From contig NZ_CP028924.1 in NCBI RefSeq assembly GCF_003061515.1, positions 2,728,001 through 2,792,000 on the forward strand: a stretch of DNA of 64,000 bases, written 5' to 3'. Below the pieces are notes generated by a model. That model saw only the letters and a list, made by a program, of their open reading frames with translations, made no database searches and had not been told where the DNA came from. The translations under genes and the position numbers were made by a program. This stretch comes from Colwellia sp. Arc7-D (GTDB taxonomy: Bacteria; Pseudomonadota; Gammaproteobacteria; Enterobacterales; Alteromonadaceae). Of this stretch, positions 1 to 7,995 are shown piece by piece (the first letter of the stretch is position 1; the number at the start of each line of letters is the position of its first letter).

Positions 1-472
1 CATTAGTATCGTAGACGAGAGCATCGAGGAGGTTGGTTGTTGATACGGGCGTATCATTAGGATAATTAGCGGCATCTCCCGTGACTAATGCCACAGCATC
101 GGCGCCGTTTTGAATAAGATTCGTTTCGGGTGAAACATCTAAATCACAATTGGCTGTATTGGCTGAATTACCACACAAAACAAAATAACCATCAGCGTTT
201 GTACTAAAACCATCTAAATCAAATGCTAAATAAGAAGCATCATCAGAGCCATTGTATAGCACGATAGATAAGCCTGATAAGTCAGAAAATCCAACACCAC
301 CATCATAAAGTTCAATAAATTCGGCGCTATCTGTGCCTGTTTGGTCGGCGTCAACTTCGTTGATTACAATCTCAGCTTTTGCCGGTGCCATTGCTAAAGT
401 TAATGTAGCTAACACTAAAGCAATGATCTTAGTTTTAATTAGCTGTGGAGATGACAAGCGTATTTTATTCAT
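1..472 (-). CDS. Secreted lamin-tail-domain protein, N-terminal part
   Basis: This leftward reading frame is open from its ATG at 470-472 to the window edge, about 157 codons, so the C-terminus is missing. The first ~33 residues form a signal peptide ending near ALA/MAPAKA. The mature part begins EIVINEVDADQTGTDSAEFIELYDGG, split here as EIVINEVDAD then TGTDSAEFIELYDGG, the typical opening of a lamin-tail domain (LTD): INEV, then FIEL(Y). Bacterial LTDs occur in secreted nucleases and surface proteins, often as N-terminal modules, so the lost C-terminus decides the function. An ATG two codons upstream (476-478) is possible, but the AAAGGA ribosome site fits 472 better. Whether it belongs to the neighbouring mobile island or to the chromosome cannot be decided. 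Confidence 0.7.
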   Translation of the reverse strand, partial: MNKIRLSSPQLIKTKIIALVLATLTLAMAPAKAEIVINEVDADQTGTDSAEFIELYDGGVGFSDLSGLSIVLYNGSDDASYLAFDLDGFSTNADGYFVLCGNSANTANCDLDVSPETNLIQNGADAVALVTGDAANYPNDTPVSTTNLLDALVYDTN

Positions 473-1348
473 GTGCATTCCTTTAGTTATATTCTCATAT
501 TTCTAAATTTTTCATGCACACCTATATTAGGTTTTACTACTTAAATAACGTGAATGATAAATGTTAAATGTGTATTTAAAAGTACTGATTTTCTATTTAT
601 TATTAAATTTTACTCTTTTAAATGAATTTGAAGTTTCGATGACATAATAATTTAATTCTGCAAAATAATATTCGTAATGTGGCTCTGTGTTAATTTTGAC
701 TAAATAACATATAGGAGAAGATTACCAATTAATCAATTTTTAGCAGGGTATATTTAAATAAAGAAGAATTTCTTTCTAAATTTAAATTATTGTTCAATAA
801 CGGAGAATAAAGCGCTTATTAAATCTTTATGTCAGAAATTGGCCTCCTGCCGGAAGTTCGGTCGAAATACTCCCTCCTACCCCTCAAACGATTGTCAGGC
901 TGACCGTCTCTTGCGAAAACTGAGATCAGCCATGACCGAGGCCAAAATCCCCCGCTACTTTGACTTAGGTTGAGGTAGTGGGGGGCGGTTTCAGTTATTT
1001 TTCCCCCATGAAAATCTGTGAAACTAAGATTCTAAAATGGACGTTTGGCACTTTGGCTTCAAAGTGCGCATTGTTGACGTTAGCTGTTGGCTATTCTTTA
1101 GGTTAACTGATAGCCATAAGCTGACAGATACGGCTTAGTTTGAAAAGATAACTACTGCCACAAAACCGACTTAATTATTAAAGTAATCAACTCTATTTTT
1201 ATGTCAGCTATCTTCAGGGGGAGTTGACATAATAGGTGATTTTTCTATGGCGCTTTCGCCCCATTGCGACTTATAAACCACAAATTGAAGATTTTATTTC
1301 AAAATTAAAGACCTGCCCCGTTACACCATATATGAAAAATGTACAAAT
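473..1348. other. Gene-free, hairpin-rich intergenic block
   Basis: No convincing coding frame is visible. The first ~370 bases are AT-rich and probably hold the promoter of the leftward LTD gene. From about 840 to 1010 the base composition turns GC-rich, then several inverted repeats follow: CCCCCGCTAC/GTAGTGGGGG at 949-958/975-984, GCACTTTG-GCTT-CAAAGTGC at 1048-1067, a long imperfect stem from about 1078 to 1126, TATGTCA/TGACATA at 1200-1231, and GGCG-CTTT-CGCC at 1249-1260. No transposase or integron integrase lies nearby. The block could contain terminators, a structured RNA or the remnant of a mobile element. Confidence 0.5.
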
Positions 1349-2383
1349 TTACTCCACAAGGTCTTTAATAGCATTGAGGTTGGTTTTTACATATTTTTTA
1401 TATGGCTTAAGTGATTCTTTACTGTCACCAATAATATGAAAATTGGCTTTTTTAGCCAGCTTGATGTTCATTTCTTCTACGTCATCAACCGATACTTGAA
1501 CTCTACCGCGTGGAAAACGATTCGATTTGTTAATCATATAAGCCACGTTTGGTGATATTGGGTAGTAGAAGTCGCACTCATGGTCTTCTGGTGCTTTAAT
1601 CTCGTCAGTCAATACTTGATGAATATTTACAATCGGCTGGTCAGAGGTAATAAACGGTGTATCTGTATCATTGATAAGCAAGCAATGAATATCGTCTTTT
1701 CTATCTAAGTACAGTGACCGCCCCATACTCATTCCAAACATATATCCAATGAACCACCAAGACTCTTGAGTCAGCTTCATTATATGGTTTACCTGTTCTT
1801 CCGTGGCTTTATCTAAACTAGGTCTAGATTTATCCAGTCCAGCACCTATCGAATCTTTAAAGTTCTTGGTTCTAGCAATCTGGTGACCGAAGAACTGCAA
1901 GAAATAAATCATATTCCGGTCGTTATCAAGTACAGATAAATCACGATTTGCCAGTGCTTTTAATACATCTTTAACCTCATCTTCATGAGCCGTGTGAAAA
2001 TTTTCAATACCGTTGCACTTCCAAGCCTCAAGCATTTTATCTGCTTCTTCGTTTTTAATGCCACTCTGCTTATACAAGGATTCCATATATTGCATTTTCA
2101 TATAATCATTTAGATAAGACATATGCAGTTCATGTAGGTCTTCGGGGCTTTTAGATGACCATCCTTTTATAACTTCCACATGGTCAGGTGTAAGTGGCTG
2201 AACTCGATAAAAATCACGCTCAACAGCAATGCTTTTAACGCTGTCATTTCGAATAATGTTGTTGTTCTTTTTGGTGGTGTAGAAAACGTTCTTGTTATCG
2301 GATGCCCACCGCCTCATATAACTAGCCCAAACATGATGATGATTTTTCTTTGCTTCTAAGCTTTTCTTGTTGATTTCGACCAT
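1349..2383 (-). CDS. DUF4238 family protein
   Basis: A 344-residue soluble protein with the layout of DUF4238: an N-terminal HHHVWASYMRRWA segment (families of this type start with a His-rich motif and Y-x-x-x-F/W), a middle helical region, FLQFFGHQIART at about residues 155-166, and the C-terminal PFITSDQPIVNIH motif. The biochemical function of DUF4238 is not known; members are scattered on genomic islands. I chose ATG at 2383 rather than 2404 because GGAGG sits 4-5 bases before it. It lies in the accessory region left of the satellite-like genes, on the same strand, separated by about 390 bases from the next gene. A role as island cargo (for example phage interference) is inference from position only. 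Confidence 0.6.
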   Translation of the reverse strand: MVEINKKSLEAKKNHHHVWASYMRRWASDNKNVFYTTKKNNNIIRNDSVKSIAVERDFYRVQPLTPDHVEVIKGWSSKSPEDLHELHMSYLNDYMKMQYMESLYKQSGIKNEEADKMLEAWKCNGIENFHTAHEDEVKDVLKALANRDLSVLDNDRNMIYFLQFFGHQIARTKNFKDSIGAGLDKSRPSLDKATEEQVNHIMKLTQESWWFIGYMFGMSMGRSLYLDRKDDIHCLLINDTDTPFITSDQPIVNIHQVLTDEIKAPEDHECDFYYPISPNVAYMINKSNRFPRGRVQVSVDDVEEMNIKLAKKANFHIIGDSKESLKPYKKYVKTNLNAIKDLVE

Positions 2384-2793
2384 ACGCCCTCCGATCCTCT
2401 GCACTGAGTGATTATACCAAATATATCATGATTTTAGCTCTATTTTACTTACCAAAATGTCTTGGTGTTTTGTAGATTACAGTCACAAAATACACAATTA
2501 TGCAGTGCCCACCAATAGTTGGGCAACTAATTATTGAAAGAGAGTGGGGGAAGGTCTTTAATTTTTAGCTTTCATAAAGTGTAAGATGATCTCCTAGGGG
2601 GCTTTTGCCCCATAGTGAGATAGAACAAATAAATTATGTCCGCTATGTGATCAGAAAATTGACGTTTGATATTTTGATTGGTTTTATTCCGCTTAGCGCA
2701 CAAAGTTACCCTTTAATGTTTTATGTCGAACGACCGATGTGGTAACTTTTTTGAGGGTGAGATTAAAATTTAAAGTCGCATATCGAGTTTTAA
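2384..2793. other. Intergenic region between DUF4238 gene and Sel1-like gene
   Basis: AT-rich non-coding stretch. It contains a short hairpin GGGGC-TTTT-GCCCC (about 2598-2611) and, around 2662, ACGTTTGATATTTTG, which loosely resembles ACGTTTGGCACTTTG at about 1041. It presumably holds the promoter of the leftward DUF4238 gene; no clear -35/-10 pair could be picked out. Confidence 0.35.
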
Positions 2794-4017
2794 TCACCTA
2801 AGGTAGTGCTTATAATTAACCAATGATAGAGCATTTGATAACGGTGATAGAGCATTTGATACAGGTGATGCTCTTAACATTGTATTAAATCCTGGTAGCT
2901 CTTTTACTTTTTTATTTTCCGTTATCTTATAAAAATTGCTTTTAACTATTTTTTCAATCTTGTTGGCCATTTTTTTATCTGACAATTTAACTTTATTTAG
3001 ACACTCATAAGCTCTTTTAAAATCAACAATTCCATACTGTTCTTCTGTAAAAATTTGAGCTAAAAGACAATTAAAGCTAATTGCCCACTCACACGTGCCT
3101 TTTGCACCTTTTTCAAGAGCTTCTATACAAAGGTCCATGTTCATAGGTACTGATTTAAAAGATCCGTTGTATACTCGCCAAACTAGGTTAAAAGAATCAA
3201 ATACATTGGCTTCATAGGCTATATCTGTATAGGTTTTGACCTCATCAACACATATATCTTTCTCGCCACAAATTAATGCAAAACGTATACAAGCATCTAT
3301 ATTGCCTAATGATATTGCTAGCCTTAAATAATCTAAGCCTTCATCAAGCCTACTATCATTAAAACAACCATCTAAGATCATTTTACCTAACAAAAAGCTC
3401 AATTGAGGGCATTTATTATTACTGGACTTAGCTATATCTATTGCTCTATTTAATAGAAATTTGTCTTTAGTTTTATTACTGCTAGCCTTGGCGTATAGAA
3501 GTACAACTAAATCTGTAATTGTTTGTAGATCTCTTTCACCCATTATGAACACCTTTAATAGGTAGTGTTCTAGATTTAGTTCCGTATGAACTACCTTTAA
3601 TTCATTAATAAAATTGCCTGATTGGCTCGTATATACATCTTCTAATAATATTCTAAATGTTTTTACAGCTTGAATAGCATTTTTATTAATGTCGCCACTT
3701 TGATTTTTATCTACGTTTTTTGTAAAAGAAAACTTGTGTGCACCAGTATTGCCAAGTTTTCTTATTGTATGTAAAAGTGACGTAATGTTCGGATTTATGA
3801 TATTACTTTTATGTAGTTGATTGATTTTATCGAACAACAAATTGTTACTTCCACTATCATAATCACCGTAAAGATAGTCAATAAGCAACTCTACACCTGT
3901 TCGTATTTTTACCAGGCTAAATTCTGGTAAACAACTCTGGTACACTTTAGCTTCATTAAATTCTACAAATATTTCCTCGGAAAACCATTTTGCTAAGTCA
4001 TTATCGGATTCAATCAT
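2794..4017 (-). CDS. DUF4145-like / Sel1-repeat-like protein of unknown function
   Basis: A 407-residue protein without signal peptide or membrane segment. Residues ~25-130 resemble DUF4145-type domains: TGVELLIDYL, then helices, then the hallmark IRKLGNTGAHKFSF. Residues ~170-370 are a series of helical pairs like Sel1/TPR repeats (FLLGKMILDGCFND..LDEGLDYLRLAISLGNIDACIRFAL; ALEKGAKGTCEWAISFNCLLAQIF). DUF4145 domains are often found fused to nuclease or restriction-type modules, but no catalytic domain is recognisable here. The C-terminus carries a duplicated seven-residue unit (SNALSPLSNALS) encoded by two 21-base repeats at 2825-2866. It is read in the same direction as the satellite-like operon and lies beyond its small terminase gene. 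Function unknown. Confidence 0.55.
   Translation of the reverse strand: MIESDNDLAKWFSEEIFVEFNEAKVYQSCLPEFSLVKIRTGVELLIDYLYGDYDSGSNNLLFDKINQLHKSNIINPNITSLLHTIRKLGNTGAHKFSFTKNVDKNQSGDINKNAIQAVKTFRILLEDVYTSQSGNFINELKVVHTELNLEHYLLKVFIMGERDLQTITDLVVLLYAKASSNKTKDKFLLNRAIDIAKSSNNKCPQLSFLLGKMILDGCFNDSRLDEGLDYLRLAISLGNIDACIRFALICGEKDICVDEVKTYTDIAYEANVFDSFNLVWRVYNGSFKSVPMNMDLCIEALEKGAKGTCEWAISFNCLLAQIFTEEQYGIVDFKRAYECLNKVKLSDKKMANKIEKIVKSNFYKITENKKVKELPGFNTMLRASPVSNALSPLSNALSLVNYKHYLR
2825..2866. repeat. Two 21-bp tandem repeats at the 3' end of the Sel1-like gene
   Basis: Two adjacent units starting GATAGAGCATTTGATA, differing only in the last bases (ACGGT versus CAGGT). They are in frame and duplicate seven residues near the C-terminus of the protein. 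Confidence 0.8.
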
Positions 4018-4140
4018 TGTTATTCCACTTTAAATACTTAATATTTTTTATTTCGCTGGTTCACACTTAAAACACCAAAAACTACATTTTGACGTTTCTT
4101 AAAGCATCGATATATATCTACAACCATCTATCATATAAAT

Positions 4141-4192
4141 GCCCCCGCCAAATTTTTGAATTTGGTCCATGGGGGGGGCTGGGTACCCTTTT
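4141..4192. other. GC-rich dyad downstream of terS (possible cos/pac site or terminator)
   Basis: Nested inverted repeats: GCCCCC at 4141-4146 with GGGGGC at 4174-4179, and inside them CCAAAT at 4148-4153 with ATTTGG at 4160-4165. A run of eight G (4171-4178) and the palindrome GGGTACCC (4181-4188) followed by TTTTTT complete the block. It lies just downstream of the small terminase gene. Packaging sites in phages and satellites are often next to terS, so this is a candidate recognition site; a simple terminator is the alternative. Confidence 0.3.
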
Positions 4193-4200
4193 TTGTAACG

Positions 4201-4662
4201 TTACTGCCTTATGCGGTTGCCATAGTTGTCGTAATTGTCTAAATCAATATGGTTCTTAGGCAACAACCCTTTTACTGCCCGACTGGCCGCGTTTCGCTCT
4301 GTTAAGTCACGTAAGAACTCTGTAACATCGTCATGAGGCTTGTTCTCTATGTTAAGGCCTGACACTTTAGCAAGCTGTGACCAAGCGCTAACCCTAGCCG
4401 CATGAGAGCTCTTATCGCTATAGTTAGTCGCCTCAGCAAGTAAACCACTAATAATGAGTTCTCGGTTAACTAAAGCGTCGTTAGATAGCTCTTTTACCCG
4501 CGTTTGGATAGCCTTTTTGATGTTAGGTATTGTCAACAACTCACAACCAATAGCGCGAGATGACTTTTCAGAATAACCAGCGCGAACGGCTGCCTGACTC
4601 GCGTTAAAATCAACCGTAAATTCTTCAACAAAACGCGTTTGTTTAGTGTTTAACTCTTGCAT
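4201..4662 (-). CDS. Phage terminase small subunit-like protein (terS)
   Basis: A 153-residue protein whose first ~70 residues match the Terminase_2/XtmA type small subunit: NTKQTRFVEEFTVDFNASQAAVRAGYS, then AIGCELLTIPNIKKAI. This part is a DNA-binding helix-turn-helix that recognises the packaging site and delivers DNA to the large subunit. The rest is helical, as in oligomerising TerS proteins. AGAGGTGG precedes the ATG. No large terminase, portal or capsid gene is in the window, so it is not part of a complete prophage. A lone terS in an int-alpA-primase-helicase island is typical of phage satellites, which redirect the helper phage's packaging machinery to their own DNA. Confidence 0.75.
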   Translation of the reverse strand: MQELNTKQTRFVEEFTVDFNASQAAVRAGYSEKSSRAIGCELLTIPNIKKAIQTRVKELSNDALVNRELIISGLLAEATNYSDKSSHAARVSAWSQLAKVSGLNIENKPHDDVTEFLRDLTERNAASRAVKGLLPKNHIDLDNYDNYGNRIRQ

Positions 4663-4723
4663 GGTCCACCTCTACTTTTAATATTCATTTGATACACATA
4701 ACATTCATGTTACTACGGCAGTT

Positions 4724-4923
4724 GAGCCGTACCCACCTTAGGCTCATCTACGTAGTAGACGGGTAAGTGGGTACGTGGGTATTCAGCATTTACAGTGGTT
4801 TCACGGCATGTTTCACGGGCTTACCCTGTGGTTTTAGTGGGTAAGCGGGTAAACTATCCCCTAGGCCAATAAAAACACGTTACCCGCATATAACTGGGTA
4901 AAATACGGGTAACTGGGTATCTA
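4724..4923. other. Iteron-like array, candidate satellite replication origin
   Basis: Within about 190 bases the pentamer GGGTA occurs eight times on the plus strand (starts 4761, 4769, 4777, 4839, 4847, 4896, 4907, 4915) and three times inverted as TACCC (4730, 4822, 4881). Clusters run at exactly 8-base spacing, with units like GGGTAAGT, GGGTAAGC and GGGTAACT. The array lies directly downstream of the helicase gene and upstream of terS. In SaPI/PICI-type satellites the origin is an iteron array next to rep, bound by the Rep helicase. The repeats are seen; the origin role is inferred. Confidence 0.55.
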
Positions 4924-6258
4924 TTAATCAACAATCACGTAAACGGTCTTAGCTGCGTTGGCATGTGTACCATCTACTTGGTGAACCCGATAGAAAATAC
5001 CATCTACGTTCACCCTTCTAGATTTAGATGAACCGATGGGTAACCCTTTTAAGTCACCTTCGATTTTAGATTTACCATGTGTGGTTTCTTTTAACAGTTG
5101 TTCCAACAGTATGGGACGTTTTACACCACCACCTTCATTGCCATTCACCGCAAGCACCCCACGAACGATATAGCTAAAAATGGTATGCTCTTTTGATTCT
5201 GCTGTAGCCTTATTGGAAGTTTCGGGCTTGGGTAAATCATAAGCTCTAGGAACACCTAACCATTCACCATTGGCAATAAGTACACTTTCCAGCTTTAACC
5301 ACCTAGGTTTACCTGCATTTAAAGTGAAATTGTTTTTTGCATCATCTAAGCGTATTAACTGGTGACGTTCACGCCATTCAATACCATGGTCGTTTGCTGA
5401 CTTTTCCCCCATCTTCGCTAATGTGAAGCACAATCTTGCTGCGTCCTTAGTCGAGCTTGCACCTCTCATTGAATCTACATCACCCGCGAACCTATCGGAT
5501 TCATCACCATTTTTTCGAGTATGGTGAACAAGTACAATCGCTACACCTGTTTCACTCGCAATCTGCCGGTAGTAACTCATCACTTCATCAAGTGCTGAAT
5601 TGTCATTTTCTTGCTCTTGGTGGGTACTAACAAATGGGTCAATAATCAGAACCTTAATGTCACAACGCTTAATCTCGGCTATTATTTTATCTACGTCAGG
5701 CGACCTAATCATCGTTTGCCCATTCTTAGTACTAATCGTAATACGTTTACCATAACCACTTTTCAAAAAAAGCCTATTATTGACTTCATGGTTTCTAATC
5801 CGATAAAGTTTAAAAATCCCAGCTAACCTGCGGTCTAATTCAACGTCATCATCTTCATTATTGATTACAAGCACATTACCTTGCACGGTAGTTCCTATAT
5901 CGAGTAAATCTTTACCTAGTGCTACAGATACGGCCAATGTTAATGTAAATATAGACTTACCGGTTGCACCAGCAGCGGCTATAAGTGTTATGTAATTACC
6001 TTGAATATATTTGTTTATGATCCAATTTCGCGGGGGAATATCAGCGGGGTTAAAGTCGTTAGGTATTGTTCTCATACCCAAATTTTGGGGCGGAATTTCA
6101 CCAAGCGATGGGTTATTTGCAATAGTTACTTGTGATGATTCAGTTTCAGCTTGATTAGGAATAGGCTCGGCATTTGAATTAGGTGTTGGTTGAAGCATGT
6201 GTTCTAAGCCGCGCTTCTTCACTTCGTCCGCGTAATCCATTTTGAATTTAATGGCCAT
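4924..6258 (-). CDS. RepA-like replicative helicase (AAA_25/RecA-fold ATPase)
   Basis: A 444-residue protein with a disordered N-terminal ~65 residues and a RecA-like core. Walker A is AAGATGKS at residues 95-102. The NNEDDD segment (~133-138) resembles the catalytic-glutamate strand of RepA-type helicases. Walker B is KVLIIDP (~202-208), and HHTRK (~245-249) is the conserved strand-4 motif of the AAA_25/RSF1010 RepA group. The C-terminal ~100 residues may form a small DNA-binding domain. Its ATG overlaps the stop of the upstream primase gene by one base (TAATG), indicating translational coupling. The pair would unwind and prime the island after excision, and the iteron-like array just downstream is its likely target. 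Confidence 0.75.
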   Translation of the reverse strand: MAIKFKMDYADEVKKRGLEHMLQPTPNSNAEPIPNQAETESSQVTIANNPSLGEIPPQNLGMRTIPNDFNPADIPPRNWIINKYIQGNYITLIAAAGATGKSIFTLTLAVSVALGKDLLDIGTTVQGNVLVINNEDDDVELDRRLAGIFKLYRIRNHEVNNRLFLKSGYGKRITISTKNGQTMIRSPDVDKIIAEIKRCDIKVLIIDPFVSTHQEQENDNSALDEVMSYYRQIASETGVAIVLVHHTRKNGDESDRFAGDVDSMRGASSTKDAARLCFTLAKMGEKSANDHGIEWRERHQLIRLDDAKNNFTLNAGKPRWLKLESVLIANGEWLGVPRAYDLPKPETSNKATAESKEHTIFSYIVRGVLAVNGNEGGGVKRPILLEQLLKETTHGKSKIEGDLKGLPIGSSKSRRVNVDGIFYRVHQVDGTHANAAKTVYVIVD

Positions 6259-7163
6259 TATTTCGCACCTACATTAATTGCTGATAACAGCATAGAACGA
6301 AGTGTTTCTAATCCAAATTGGCAATGAATATCGTTAAAATCGCTACCTGAATTATTACTTTCGAAATTTGGCCACAAAACTTGAACATTAGTTTTATCAG
6401 CAATAGATTGAGCTTTTTCTAGGCCAATATTGTGACCGGTTTTCACTTTGGTTTGATGATCATTATCAGCACAAAGTATAATACGTAATCTTGGGTTTAG
6501 CTGTTTTACACGAATACAAACACTTTCCAAGTTACCCGCGTTAAACGCCACAACGACGGGTAAACCAGTAGCTTCATGTAAAGAGCAGCCGGTAGCATAG
6601 CCTTCGCACACTAATAGCGTTGTTTGCTCTGTTAAAGTGCCTAGCTGTAAAGCACCCCCTTTAACGCGCCCACCTGTATTGAAACGTTTATCACCTTGAG
6701 GAAAAATATATTGCAGGTTAATTAACTCACCTTGTTCATCCATGATTGGTACAAGCAAATTATTGTGTTTGTCGACACGAATCGAGTATGGGTTAATCTG
6801 TTTTATCACAAGGTATGGGTGCGTTAAAACTGCGCGAGCATTTTCCCATTGAGTTCGACATTGCTTCGCACTTGCTAGCTGCTTTTTAAGCTGTGCTTCT
6901 TTATACGCTGCTCTAGCGGCTCTAAGGGCCAAAGAGTTATCACGAGCGGTAACATTGGTTTGAAACGAATGCGCCTTCTCAACACCTGTTATCCAATTAC
7001 CGTAATACACTGAACTACCACCTGAAAAAGCAACATAATAACCATCTTTTTGGTTCGGTTTTGCTATCGTGGGAACACGGTGGACTAGATCATCAAAAAT
7101 TAAATTATTAACAAGTAAGCCGTCACTCTTCATTGCAGCAATCATTTCGTTTACATATTGCAT
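6258..7163 (-). CDS. Toprim-domain primase
   Basis: A 301-residue protein with a Toprim fold in its C-terminal half: CEGYATG at ~186-192 supplies the catalytic glutamate (E187) and ADNDHQ at ~232-237 the metal-binding acidic motif. Upstream, LVPIMDEQGELINLQYIFPQGDKRFN (given as LVPIMDEQGELINL and IFPQGDKRF) is the strand-rich region common in phage and plasmid DnaG/P4-type primases. The usual N-terminal zinc-finger is absent, which is common in split primase-helicase systems. The gene starts inside the end of the alpA-like gene (13-base overlap) with AGAGGTG as ribosome site, and couples to the helicase downstream. It probably synthesises primers for island replication. Confidence 0.75.
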   Translation of the reverse strand: MQYVNEMIAAMKSDGLLVNNLIFDDLVHRVPTIAKPNQKDGYYVAFSGGSSVYYGNWITGVEKAHSFQTNVTARDNSLALRAARAAYKEAQLKKQLASAKQCRTQWENARAVLTHPYLVIKQINPYSIRVDKHNNLLVPIMDEQGELINLQYIFPQGDKRFNTGGRVKGGALQLGTLTEQTTLLVCEGYATGCSLHEATGLPVVVAFNAGNLESVCIRVKQLNPRLRIILCADNDHQTKVKTGHNIGLEKAQSIADKTNVQVLWPNFESNNSGSDFNDIHCQFGLETLRSMLLSAINVGAK

Positions 7164-7573
7164 TGCAGCACCTCTTTAGAAAAAATATCTTGTCGTACAC
7201 TGACTAATACAGTTATCAGGTACTTTATCTCTTCATTTGATTGGCCAGCTACAAGCGCCGCCAATACAGCTTGTATCTCATGCTGAACGAACGCGACACT
7301 TCTACCTCCTAGTGATATTGATGGTGGCATTAGACCACTTTGAATACGTAAATGTAGGGTGCTTTTCGATATACATGCCAAATCAAGCACTTCAGTCTTT
7401 TTAATCAAACTAAGGCTGCCAGCACGCGATAAGCAGGCTTCTTTTATACTTGCTGATGATGTGCTTATATTGGCGGTTACTGAATGGTAGTAACTGGTGT
7501 TACTCGTAGCTTTTCGACCATCAAGGTCATTGATCTGAACACGGGGATCGGGTACATTTGCGTTGGGTGTCAT
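7151..7573 (-). CDS. AlpA-like regulator
   Basis: A 140-residue protein with an unstructured N-terminal ~55 residues and an AlpA-type winged helix-turn-helix at about 56-118: LIKKTEVLDLACISKSTLHLRIQSG, with the hallmark KSTL...LMPPSISLGGRSVAF. In P4-type satellites and Gram-negative PICIs, AlpA-family proteins activate excision and replication genes. The long N-terminal extension is unusual; most AlpA proteins are about 70 residues. AAGGAG eight bases before the ATG supports the start at 7573. It is the first gene of the operon alpA-primase-helicase(-terS), with overlaps to the primase, and its leader contains a strong hairpin and a palindromic operator-like site. Confidence 0.75.
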   Translation of the reverse strand: MTPNANVPDPRVQINDLDGRKATSNTSYYHSVTANISTSSASIKEACLSRAGSLSLIKKTEVLDLACISKSTLHLRIQSGLMPPSISLGGRSVAFVQHEIQAVLAALVAGQSNEEIKYLITVLVSVRQDIFSKEVLQCNM

Positions 7574-7594
7574 TCGCGTGACTCCTTATTTTTG

Positions 7595-7650
7595 TTAGTA
7601 AGACCCGCGCCTCTCAGATTGCCGTCCGAGGGGCGCACCTACCAACATAT
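7595..7650 (-). ncRNA. Candidate structured leader or antisense RNA (C4-like)
   Basis: Read leftwards, the leader contains GTTGGTAGGTGCGCCCC followed by a 9-bp stem, GCGCCCCTC/GAGAGGCGC (one G-U pair), with a 12-base loop, located at 7607-7636 and ending about 35 bases before the alpA start. P4-like satellites and P1 control their early operon with a short structured RNA (CI/C4) made from the leader of that operon. Position and GC-rich hairpin fit such an RNA; the family assignment is a guess from memory of its shape and needs a covariance search. Confidence 0.35.
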
Positions 7651-7772
7651 TTTTTAAATTTAGTGGTTTTAGTACCGCTAATGTCGTTTGAGTTCCTAAG
7701 AGGTTTTTTTAAGAACTACACCTATCTTGCCTTGTTCTATAATTTATTCAAGCGACGTTTTATATTATTTTT

Positions 7773-7790
7773 TGTACACAACTGTGTACA
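7773..7790. promoter_or_regulatory. 18-bp perfect palindrome, candidate operator
   Basis: TGTACACA-AC-TGTGTACA has two perfect 8-base arms and lies in the control region upstream of the alpA-like operon. It is long enough to bind a dimeric regulator; the regulator is unknown. Confidence 0.45.
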
Positions 7791-7995
7791 TAAAACAATA
7801 ACTTAGGGTGGTTTCGTCAGATAGAAGTATGTAGGGTGAGGCCTAGAGAGGGAAAGTAGATATAATGTTTCATTATATCTACTATTGTTAAAAAATTGGT
7901 TAACCCTTTGATAAAATGTTGTGTTCCAAGAAGGCTTTCTTAAACTTTAATTCACTGAAGCATAGTTAGAATAAGCCATGTTTTGCAATAGCTTT

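Larger units (their letters stand above)
7574..7995. promoter_or_regulatory. Control region between alpA-like gene and integrase
   Basis: This 422-base gap precedes the leftward alpA operon and lies downstream of the leftward integrase. It contains a GC-rich hairpin close to alpA (7607-7636), an 18-base perfect palindrome at 7773-7790, and AT-rich DNA suited to a promoter. No unambiguous -35/-10 pair was identified. Confidence 0.5.

Noticed and set aside
1078..1231. Imperfect stems with GTTAGCT/AGCTGAC suggesting an integron attC site
   Set aside because: The canonical R'/R'' core pairs are not both present and no integron integrase or cassette array is nearby.
1236..1439. 67-codon rightward frame left of the DUF4238 gene
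   Set aside because: It overlaps the end of the DUF4238 gene on the other strand, has no ribosome site and no recognisable protein pattern.
4201..4662. Small terminase gene as evidence for a full prophage
   Set aside because: No large terminase, portal, capsid, tail or lysis genes occur anywhere in the window.
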